Below are positions 14,201 through 26,200 of a stretch of DNA of 62,000 bases, in pieces (within the stretch, counting starts at the first letter, position 1; each line of letters begins with the position of its first letter). The notes beneath the pieces are model-generated. The model saw nothing but the letters and a program-made list of their open reading frames with translations, did not search any database and was not told where the DNA came from. The stretch covers positions 480,696 to 542,695 of the forward strand of contig NMRA01000003.1 of NCBI GenBank assembly GCA_002633005.1, written 5' to 3'. The translations under genes were made by a program, and so were the position numbers. The stretch is from Phoronis australis. Lineage: Eukaryota > Phoronida > Phoronidae.

Positions 14201-17200
14201 GTCCGATTTACTTGTCAGTTATTGGCAGATTGTGTAAACTAATCTTGTAAACACAGAGTATCAGATGGTCCAACTTACTTGTCAGCTATTGGTGGATAAT
14301 GTAAACTCATCTTGTAAACACAGAGTATCAGATGGTCCAACTTACTTGTCAGCTATTGGTGGATAATGTAAACTAATCTTGTAAACACAGAGTATCAGAT
14401 GGTCCAACTTACTTGTCAGCTATTGGTGGATAATGTAAACTCATCTTGTAGACACAGTGTATCAGATGGTCCAACTTGCGATCAGATGTAGATAACGTAG
14501 ATACAATGAACTGCTGATAGTTGTCTAAACATTCTCGTTCTGTTACATCATTGGACAAATGGTGCAGCACCATGCCAACAACTTCAGCAGATGCAGCATA
14601 CACCGCCAGGTAGGAGTTGTTCATGTTGAGCGCAACTGTCTTCAGAAAACTGTTGAATATACAACACAGACATGAACACAATGCAGACTCGTGATGCATT
14701 TGAGCCTACAAATCCCAACATCAGAAACTAACTTTAAAACACCTTCAGATAAAGCAATTTTGCAAGTTAGATAATTCCATGAAATGAAAGCTGCCACTGG
14801 ACACTGATCATCACAATATGACGAAGACAGTGAGAAACATCAGGCCACAGCTATGACATAAGTCACATATTAAACTAACCATTCTATGTGTGCAGCAACG
14901 ATGATAGCACTGGAAATATAAAAGGCTTTGAACAGAAAATGTGTTGAAAACCAAAGCAAATAATTGTACACTTTAGGTCCTGAGTCTTCTAGAACTTAGT
15001 CAATTTATTAAAGCACAGAAAAACATGCATATCAGGCAATATTGTTTTCAGCTGCAGTGAGCTTTGGCATTACATATACCCTTAGGGTCTAGCCTTACGT
15101 GTTCTATGGCATTACATATACCCTTAGGGTCTAGCCTTACGTGTTCTATGGCATTACATATACCCTTAGGGTCTAGCCTTACGTGTTCTATGGCATTACA
15201 TATACCCTTAGGGTCTAGCCTTACGTCTTCTTGTCAACAGCTGTGGTGAACCTGTAGGGTGGTAAATTGTTGGCTAGTACCAAGCCCAGTAGCTGGAGAC
15301 CTGTGGCATTCCGTGTACTCTTAGTGTCTCGATCACTCAGGTTCTCATAAATAACGCTGTAAAACACACACATAATATACAGCTGCTACACTTTGTTAAT
15401 TCTGAAAGCATAAGTTTTGGGGATCACTAGAGACGATACATGACTGCAGCTCATGTTGGAATAATAAACATCAACATTTAGCAAGGTTTTAGACAACTGA
15501 CCTGTCACCAGGACTTTGAGTGACGGCTTAACACCTTCATTTCCAAGCCGCTCTTTTACCCGACAAACAACACGTTGGCGAGTAAAACTTATTGTTCGTT
15601 TGTCGACATTTCGCAAGGGGTTGAAGTTTGCAATAGGACAATTAACAAAGATACTCAGCATTCTACCTCACAGTAACAGAGAGCAGAACCTAATATGTTG
15701 AATAGAAAATCATAACAGTTCTGTATGGAAACCATTGCATGACTCACGCTGTGGGAACATCGATACAGTCTTTCCAGCATTCAACTAAGGTCTTTGACAT
15801 CTCAATGTTTCTCTTCAATATACCAAGTTTTTCATGATGAGCATTCTTCATTACAAACTCCACCAGTCGACTGGACAAGTGACGATCCTGCAGACAAAAC
15901 AAAAGTACATTCATTTGAAGTCAAGCACACAATTTGAGCAGTGTATGCATATGACATTCTGCAAAAAGCGGTATTTCTTTCAAGCCATCTTAAAATGCAC
16001 GCTGTACACTTTTAACGTTATCGTATCATTATTTGAACCACTGGAAATGCAAAATTAATCCTCGTGGCAAGTAAGAACCTTTCATTCACCAAACGTTCAG
16101 AAAACATCTCCCCAAAATCAATTATGTTGCATGTTGTTTTAACTATTTAGTGTGAGGGTAATAGTCACTTAAATGGGCCCTGCACATTGAGAACAAGATT
16201 TCTCCTCTGAATAAGAGGCACCAAACAGGCTCTCAAAATCTGAGACACCTTTAAGTGATTACAGCTTCATGTGAAATAAAATGTACCACAGAGTAATACT
16301 TCAATCTTCAAAACTTATGAAATTCTACACAAGTCATTAAGGAAACCAAGAAAAGCTACTGGCAACAGTTTCAAAAACTAACAGAGGAAACTGTTGACAA
16401 AAGCTAATCAGTGTAAAATACTACCTCTGGTACAGCAACGTGTGCCCATGACAGGAGGGTGACTATCACATCCACCAGGAAGTAATTGATCCCTTCAGAT
16501 ACGTCTGTCTCTGTGACGACCAGGTGAATCAAGGGGTTAAGCCAAAATTTAGCATACGGTGTGAACACCTGAAAACAAGAAGCAAAACTGGCACATGTAA
16601 TCAAGCTTACACCATCAAAACTGGCACATGTAATCAAGCTTACACCATCAAAACTGGCACATGTAATCAAGCTTACACCATCAAAACTGGAACATGTAAT
16701 CAAGCTTACACCATCAAAACTGGCACATGTAATCAAGCTTACACCATCAAAACTGGCACACGTAATCAAGCTTACACCATCAAAACTGGAACATGTAATC
16801 AAGCTTACACCATCAAAACTGGTACATGTAATCAAGCTTACACCATCAAAATCTGAAAAGTGACTAATTTGAACAGGTATTATTCCATCAGCTCCACAAT
16901 ATGGTTTATATAATAATGAGACAACCAACTTTTGTCTTCACCTATGAAGTGTTCTACAAAGAACTCACCTGATCTTTACATGCAAAGGATATAGGCTTCC
17001 ATGACAACAAAGGGCTAGTTAAGAATAAACATCCGGTAACAGACTCAACATAGTTGGTAGTCTGAGTTACCACCAATTGCGTATATCTCACAATTAGCAA
17101 TGAAACAACTAAGAAATCAAGAAAAATAATTGGTGAATAGACAAACTTTTCAACTCTCGCTCATGACAGCAAAGGAAAACAGTAGTTCACATACTGAAGA

Positions 17201-20200
17201 CTCACTTGAAACTGTGTATTTCGCAGATTTAAGGATTAAAATCATAATTATCTGCTATTTAAAATAAACTCTTATCTTATAATTTGCTTCCATCGGTATT
17301 GAAAACACAAACATGTCAACTGAATCAAAAGCTGTAGTTAAGTCAATGAAACGTGTTGTAAAGCACTTATGGATCTACCTCTTCTAAATTGATGATCATC
17401 TTGGCAATGAACATCTTGACATTCCTTGGTACAGTCATGTTACTCATCTTCTTATGGAAGAACTGCATCCATGTTGGTAAGGAAGACGTGTCGCTACTGA
17501 ACATACCGGCAGACTTCATGTGCTGGATGACAGAGACCAGGGTGGACATGCAAGGATGTTGGTTCAACTGGTCCATCTCCATCTCAATGAAGTCTACACC
17601 AGTTACGCCCCCTGCAGACTCCTACATGAAACATAATAGGATACGTGATGTGAATTAAAGAACTAGTGCCAGTGGTGTATATCAAGCACAAATCAATTCA
17701 TGAAATAAGATTTAACAACAGTAAACAATACATGTGTAGACTATTAGTAACTGGGGTTAACCTCTAGAAACCTCCAACTTGGTCAAGGGGAACCTGGGAT
17801 TACTGGAACTAGAATTCCCACATCCCATAATTATCTCACTTCCTATGCGGAGAAGGAAATGCATTGTATGATTGGCCTACTTTTTTCAAAATGTCGGCTT
17901 TGAGCTTGACAAATGAAGAATATTTTACCAAATCTCACTCTGGGATTTTCAAATTTTATGTCTGCACTGCAACTAACAGTGCAACAGTAAAACTTTATAT
18001 CCATCCGAATGAAAAATGGCATGTTAATTTTAGACTAAAATAATAATTAACGTGGCAGCAATGTATACTGTGGAGAAAGTAACACAGTATTCTGGGTAGA
18101 TACTAAAAACTCTTAGAGGGCGCTGCAGTGTTCCGAAAAGGGGCTATTGATGATGTAAGCCACAACGGTTATTGAAAAAAAGTAATAGCTGGATGACACT
18201 AATTAAACGCATTTCCTTTACAAGCAAAGCTCTGTGATCTAATACATACGTCAAATGTATTGTTAGCCTGTTGCTGAGACGAGCCATGTGGTTTGTGTTG
18301 AGAGCTAACTGTAGTCTGACTGAAAGTGTAGGGGTTGACGTCATCATACAAACTACTGTCTGCCAAATACTGAGAGGCGAGGTACTGAGAAGCTAACGGC
18401 TGGTCATCACTGTCATCAGGATCACGCTGTTTGACACGCAAGTTATGACGAATGGCGGTAAACGTCTTTTTCCTGGTTGGTAGGGAATCAAACATCACGT
18501 CAAACTTGTATTCTTTGTTTGGATCAATGATGTTCTCCAGTAATAGCTGACCCTGAAAAGGTGAACATATTATGTAACTGATTATGTTTCAGGTGACTTG
18601 TAAGACCGGGAGAATAGGCATGTATTGTTCACTCACATCCACTGTAACTGTATTCATTGTATGCTGATACATTTCGGTCACTATAACAAAATAAATGAAT
18701 TTAAAAAATGTACTGGAACACAGATAGATTTTAACGTAACATGAGAAATAGGATGACTAGTTTACAAAAAGACTCTCGACTGCATTGTTCACAATAGCGT
18801 TTAGCAGTCAACAAGAAAGAACAAAATCCTACATCAATAAACCACACATCATTCAACCTTAGTATCCCTGACTTCATCGGGAAGGAAACAAGCAAGTGGA
18901 AAATAAAAATATTCAAATTTTAAAATAACCTTTTCTGGTGTGTCTTTGAACAAGAAGCCATTGTAGAACTTGGCGTCTGTCTGTGTACATGTGATAGTAG
19001 CTATCAAGGTATTGTACGCCGCACAGTGGTACTGTCGCCGCAGGTCCAGCAACAGCGTCTCACCTCGCATGTCTTCACATTTTATAGAGTTAGACAGCCT
19101 AAGGGCACAAAATAGTTCAATAATTCAACATAAATACACCTTTTCTTTGATAGATGACTTTCCAGCTAACACCCAGAACATCTTAGCAGCTGCAAGAGGG
19201 TGTACATTTCTCAGAAGAATTTGAATATAAGTAAAAAAATTATTTTATGTAAGTATGTACCATAACAGATTCAATTGATCAAATCCTTTTGTATCTGATA
19301 GGGAATGATGGAGTCGATTAAATGTAATAACAACAGGATTTAACAATTAGCAACAACTCACCACTTACTCAGCATTTGACAACACAAAATAACAATTCAT
19401 TAGAAACACAGGATAAAACTTTATGATCATTAACACATTTGTGTCCCAAGTCACACAACCACTACGTCACATACTTGGTCACAGCTTGTGTGAGTTCTTT
19501 GCCCGTCTCTGCCTTCCCATCACAGAATGCCTCGTTGACAACAGAAGTCTTATTGAACATGTCGTCTCTAGACAGACGAGAATACATCACCTCCAATAGT
19601 TCAAGGCAGCAGATCTTGGAGACCAGTTCACTCTGCATAATGCTCTCCTGGAACTGAAAGTTTTGCAACATAATACGGAGCAGAACAATATCCAACCAGA
19701 GTCTATACTAACATTATTATAATCTGTCTTATATGTTTTGGAGAGACGGACGCAACGTCGCTAACTCAAGTAGGCAAATTCCAGTATTAGATTTAATATT
19801 TCTGTATTTTGTTACCTCGACTGGATGTCTCAAAACTTTCACGCTTTTATAATGCCTCATATGTTTTGGAAAAGGTGAAAACAGAGACATTGTTTGAATT
19901 GTATTAAAATATTCATAGCATGATAGAACTGTTCTAAAGCTTCATGTAAATTTCTGTTCTTCAACTGTATTTAGTTAAAACAATACACAGGTATGTGGAG
20001 AGTACAGAGAACCATAGTTCGTTCATATTTGACTGCACACCTGTGTCTCAAAATAAATACAACTATTCCCTGTTAATAATTCAAAGAAAAACAACAATTC
20101 GCTGAAATTCAAATGAAAACATCCCTTCTATGGTTATAATGCAAATAAATGCTTTTGTTCTACTTTTCTATTTGAAGAGAGGGGACGTCGAAAAAATAAA

Positions 20201-23200
20201 AAAAAGTTTTGTTTGCTTCTTTTTCATAACAAAATCATTCAAAACGACACAAGTAGAACTCGGCAAGAAGTATAACTTAAACAACAGTCCTCAACAACTA
20301 TTGGTTACATAAACTTCAAGTGACTGCTCTAGGGAACAACCTCAACAGTGAGGAAGAAACATCAAATTTTGGATTATTTGATTACAAAATCTCCAAGCAA
20401 AGCGGATGCAACGAGTGATTCTGACACAAAAATGCATCCCAAACATAGCCAAGGCTTGGTCATTTTCAAACAACGGTGTAAAAACAGTGATAAATGATCC
20501 TACTAAAAGCTATTTTTAACAGAGTGCAGCTCAAAGGTAAAATCACATCAGCTAACATGACAAGCATTCTACAAAGTTAGATGAAGATTTTCCGATCTTT
20601 TGTTCAGCTGTGAAACACACGTCTTTTTGGGGGCATGTCAATAACGAGGCAAAGGCGTCATAGAGGAGGTGCTTAGAAGAACCCCATTAACCAGCAAATA
20701 TCCGCTAGATTCATGACACCAGAAAACACTGTGTGTGACAAGGTGATGGACAAATCAGGTCACCACCTTCGCTAGTCTACAGTCCATCAGCCATTTGAAA
20801 TCTGTGCTCTTTTATGTTCTTTAAGATATAATCTTCAAATTTCTATTTTTATGCGCCCACATATTTATATGTGGACGCATTATGCCGTCATCTCTGTCCG
20901 TCCGTCCGTCCGTCCGTCCGGGCGGCGTCCGTCCGGCGTCCGCTGCTCTATCTCCAAAACCCTTTGACATACGTTCATGAAATTTGGCACATATGTTCCA
21001 TTCATGAATGGGACGGCATGTGCGAACTTTCGGACGGATCCGACTACCGGTGTGCCCCCTAGTGGCAATTTTAGTTTTTTACGCTTACCTTTGTATCTTC
21101 AAAAGTCCTGAACGGATTTTCATGAAATTTGGTATGTAGGCACCTAGTAGTGAGATGACGCTATCCTGCCGTTTTCGGATGGATTCGACATAGTTTGCGC
21201 CACCTAGTGGCCATTTTTACTGTTTTCGAGTCTGTTTTTGTGCTTCCACCCCTCTATCAACCAAACCGCTCAAAGGATGATTGTGAAAATTGGCATGTAT
21301 GTGCTTACTATGTAGAGGACGGTTGACGATGATTTTCCGACGATTTCGACTACTGTGGCGCCTCCTAGTGGCAGTTTTGTTTTTTTTGCGCCTATGGCTG
21401 TATCTCCTAAACCGTTCGCAGGATCTTTACGAAATTGTGTAAGTATATTTATATGATGTTAACAACGGAAGATGACGACTTTTGGACGGATCCGACTACC
21501 GGTGTGCCCCCTAGTGGCAATTTTAATTTTTTTACGCTTACCTTTGTATCTTCACAAGTCCTTATTGGATTTTCATGAAATTTGGTATGTAGGCACCTAT
21601 TAGTGAGATGACGCTATCCTCCCGTTTTCAGATGGATTCGACATAGTTTGCGCCACCTAGTGGCCATTTTTAGTGTTTTCGAGTCTGTTTTTGTGCGTCC
21701 ACCCCTCTATCAACCAAACCGCTCAAAGGATGATTGTGAAAATTGGCATGTATATGCTTACTATGTAGAGGATGGTTGACGATGATTTTCCGACGATTTC
21801 GACTACTGTGGCGCCTCCTAGTGGCAGTTTTGTTTTTTTGCGCCTATGGCTGTATCTCCTAAACCGTTCGCAGGATCTTTACAAATTGTGTAAGTATATT
21901 TATATGATGTTAACAACGGAAGATGACGACTTTTGGTCGGATCCGACTACCGGTGTGCCCCCTAGTGGCAATTTTAGTTTTTTACGCTTACCTTTGTATC
22001 TTCAAAAGTATTGAACGGATTTTCATGAAATTTGGTATGTAGGCACCTATTAGTGAGATGACGCTATCCTACTGTTTTCAGATGGATTCGACGTAGTTTG
22101 CGCCACCTAGTGGCCATTTTTACTGTTTTCGAGTCTGTATTTTTGCGTCCACCCCTCTATCAACCAAACCGCTCAAAGGATGATTGTGAAAATTGGCGTG
22201 TATGTGCTTACTATAAGGAAGACAGCTGACAATGATTTTCAGACGATTTGGACTACTGTGGCGCCTCCTAGTGGCAGTTTTGTTTTTTTGCGCCCATGGC
22301 TGTATCTCCCAAACCGTTTGCAGGATCTTTACTAAATTTAGCAAGTGTATTTATGTGATGTTGACAACGGACGATGACGACTTTAGGATGATTCTGATTA
22401 CCGGTATGCCTCTAGTGGCAATTTTAGTATTTGCCTCTAGTGGCAATTTTAGTATTTTACATTGACCTCTGTATTTTCATAGGTCTTCAGGTGTATACTT
22501 TGTGTTACTTCGTGACTGTGAAGGAAAAGTTCCAAGTAGAAATTTGTTTCTGGCATTCTAATGCTGTGCTAATCTCGTATGTTGGTAAATTTGTTTTTAA
22601 TTCTATGTTTCTGTGGTGCTTTAAGCAACTGGTGTATAGGATGTGCTTGTATTATGAAGATTACTCACATTTTGCCCCTAGCCTATTGAGGAGACAATGA
22701 CCATGCCTTTCCATTTTGCAAAGTATGCCCTCTACTGGCCACTTTATGGTACCAATAAACAACCCTAGAAGGATACCGTATGCAGTGCAATTGTGGGCGC
22801 ATTTCAACGCTCTGCGTTGCTCTTGTTGTCATTGTTATGATGCCATATTCTGGAAAATGCAATCATTTCAGGTTTTTATTGTAAAGGTATAAATTTTGTT
22901 ACCGGGATTTTCCGTAAATTTGCCCATGGGCATGTACTTGGAAAATGAAAATTTTCAGACGTTTTAATAACAACAAATAAATGCCTAGGGCTTAATCGGA
23001 AAAGAGAGGCGTGTAAACGAAAAGTCATACTTTTGCTGACTTTGACATTAATTTTGTTACTTAAAATTGTGTTTTTACAGTTTATGTTAATAAATGCATA
23101 GTTCGCCAACACCTTGTTCACATTTATAAATGATAAATGCTCTATAAAACTGAATTTGTGATAAAACATTGACTGGGAGTGGGACTTTTAAGTGGAAATT

Positions 23201-26200
23201 TTCTGAATAAACGCCCCACTATCTGGACACTTTACACTAGAAGTTGTAACACCAAATAAACGCCCATGGGAGTTCATTCAGCATAATTTTCCGAATAAAC
23301 ACCCATGGGCATTTTATCGGGTGGGCTTATCTACTGAAAACCCCGATATGTTATTGGGTTGTATCTGTATTGAAACACCCAGTACCTTGGTGAGCTTGCT
23401 GTTCAATGCTGCCATTAACTCTACAATGTGTTGCTTGAAGAACTCCCTGACAGCCGAGACATGAGCTAGTCTCAGAATGGGAAGGCAGACCTGCTCTAGG
23501 GTGGTCCTTCTGATCTCACTGGAGAAAGAATCCTCACCTTTGAAGATCGTGTAAGGAATATCAGCGGCCAATAAATGGTTATCGTAAGGCAAACTGTAAT
23601 GTAGAATCATTCTCTCAGTCCTTGCGACTATATTAAGGTTACGCATAAACCTATTTCACAAAATATGTTCACAAAATATACTAATCACAAAATATACTAA
23701 TTGAAATCTACTAGACTGTGCAAGAAGCAAAATATGTGATGGTTTCAAATAAATTTATTTTCACACAAATAGATGTTTTCTTGTGAAAATGTCACTTTTG
23801 GAAAGGCTATCACCAACAAGCATGGTCCATCAAATCAAATCTCCCGCCAAAGTATTCCCAGGCAGTGTAAAACCCTATTGTTTGTCAACCCACACACTCT
23901 GTCAAGTGAATCAGCACTCACATTATGGTTTCAAAGTTCTGAAATTTTTGTTAATTGTTATGCTGCATAAAAGTCAGATTGTGAAGGAAATTAAGAGTCA
24001 AAACATAAGAGGAACAAGCCAGCAACATGCAAGACTCCATTCCCCATTCCAGTCTAAGTCAAACTCAGTTTCAAAGTGGCCAGAGGCCTGCAAGTAAAGT
24101 TCGCCAAACAAACGCGGGATCGTCTGGATTAGATAACCTGCTATGAGCCCAATAAAACTTCATAAAATTGCCACAAATCCAACCCAAGTGAGCTCCATCA
24201 TTTTTACGTTTCATTTAATATCAAAAATCTCATTATATTCCCAGAAAAGAGCTCAGCACTGAGCAATTAAAAAACATCAACTCTAGTCACGGAAAATCAG
24301 ACATTATTTTTGAGCAATTTTATCAAAATTTTAATACAGAATTCTTGATGAATGCTGGTGAAAGGACATTACTTATAATGTACCTTTCAAAAAACCAAAA
24401 AAAAATCCAAAAACCCAGTCACGTGACCACGGGAATGGCACGGTGTTGTAAATGAATAGATTTGTACTGACTCCTAGTTTCACTGAGAAAACGTATACTT
24501 CTATGAGTTAGCACTCACAAGTTACTTTACTAATAAATATTTCAAGAAAACAACAAAATCAGGAGTACACGTGCTCATTCATTGGTGATATGAAACCTCA
24601 CATCAGTAATGTCTGTGGAACAGAGCGATAAAAATTGTCAAGCAAGTAACAGGATAAATGAGAAATACGAAATAACAAAGAGGTACCTTCTGACAAACTT
24701 AGTCAGAGTGCCTTGAAAAGAATCACAAAGAACATGGTCCCTTTCACGGCACACTATACTGATACACAACTCCAACAAAAGAGGACTCCCTGACATCTCC
24801 AAACAAGCAAACAGCTGAAAGAACAAGTTAAAACCTCAGTTAGTTCGAGCACTTGGACACCACTAAATATCAAGTTGAACACTCCAAATGACAATAATCT
24901 CAAAACCATATCTTGTTGTGTGACTAAAGATCAACACTCCAAATGACAATAATCTCAAAACCATATCTCATTGTGTGACTAACAGCATTTTGGATTATTA
25001 CAAAATATCACAATCCAATGCTACAGCATTTTGACTGTCAAATTATTACATGAGCAAGTACTTACTTTGTTCACAGCAGAAGTATACTCCATAAAGACAG
25101 GAGAGCCTGGTGTAAGGTCACTGCTTTTCTGTGCCAAGTTGTTGGCAATGAAAACATTCAGCGACTCCCTGTAAAAGAGCAGTCCAAGGGTGCAGTCACA
25201 GATTTAAGTGGAAATTAATTTTAGCCTGCACAACAGTAGCTAGAATTACTAAACTTACATGTTATTTCAAATTAATAGAAATTTCTAAGTTAAACTTTGT
25301 CTGAACACCACATCAGCAATCAGAAATACACTGCAGGTCAACTTACTAACTGAGCACAGAATGCACTAATAAAATACTAAAACAATTCTGATGGAAATGT
25401 CCATTACTGTATTGAAAATGATTTACTTAACATGGATTTGTAGGTCTCAACCAGTAATCAGTAGTGTTTTTGGCCACATTCCTATTCAATAGGGCCAAAA
25501 TCCTGTGCAATATGGCCACATCCGTGTACAATAGGGCCATATTCCAGTGCAATATGGATATATTCCTGTGCAATAGAGCCATATTCCTGTAGAAAAGGGT
25601 CATATTCCTATGCAATAGGGCCATACTCCTCTGCAATAGGGCCATATTCCTGTGCAATAGGGACATATTCCTGTGGAAAAGGACATATTCCTGTGCAATA
25701 TGGCCATATTCCTGTGCAACAGGGCCATGTTCATTTGGAAAAGGGTCATATTCCTGTGCAATAGGACCACATTTCTCTGCAATAGGGCCATAGTACTGTG
25801 GAATATTGCCATACTCCTGTGCAATAGGACCATGTTCCTCTGAAATAGGGCCATATTCCAGTGGAATAGGATCATGTTCCTGTGCAATAGTCATATTCCT
25901 GAGCAATAGGGCCATATTTCACACAAGTTTGACAATGGGGGATGCACAAAAAGAAATTCCTAAATTTAGTACATCTGCAGTGAGTAATGTTAGCAATTAT
26001 TCTTACTAATGTAGAACAATTTGGTAGGTATGATTTTTTCACACACACTTAATACACTTAATAAATATAAAAGTATTTGCTGAATTTGTTTTGGGGAAAA
26101 TTGTCAGCATGCAGGTCACAAAAAATGATTAGATGAACTGGATGCAGCCCGTAGGCGACAGTTGGTAGGTTGCTGAAAAACGGACTGAATTGGTCTGCTT

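Noticed and set aside
15386-15661. A duplicated exon 53 (shared SCSHVSS)
   Set aside because: Similarity is limited to about 28 bases and the rest does not align; more likely chance or a retroelement fragment.
16584-16847. CRISPR-like array
   Set aside because: The 33-bp units are directly adjacent without spacers and lie in a eukaryotic intron.
16404-16928. 174-residue minus-strand ORF with [11 protein letters not shown] repeats as a repeat protein
   Set aside because: Only its end (exon 47) is DNA-PKcs. The repeated part is the stop-free 33-bp intronic array read through.
18625-18675. Possible extra exon between exons 44 and 45
   Set aside because: It has splice-like edges, but exons 44 and 45 join in phase and match vertebrate order without it.
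25427-25915. 162-residue repetitive ORF
   Set aside because: An in-frame reading of a 21-bp minisatellite inside intron 39.
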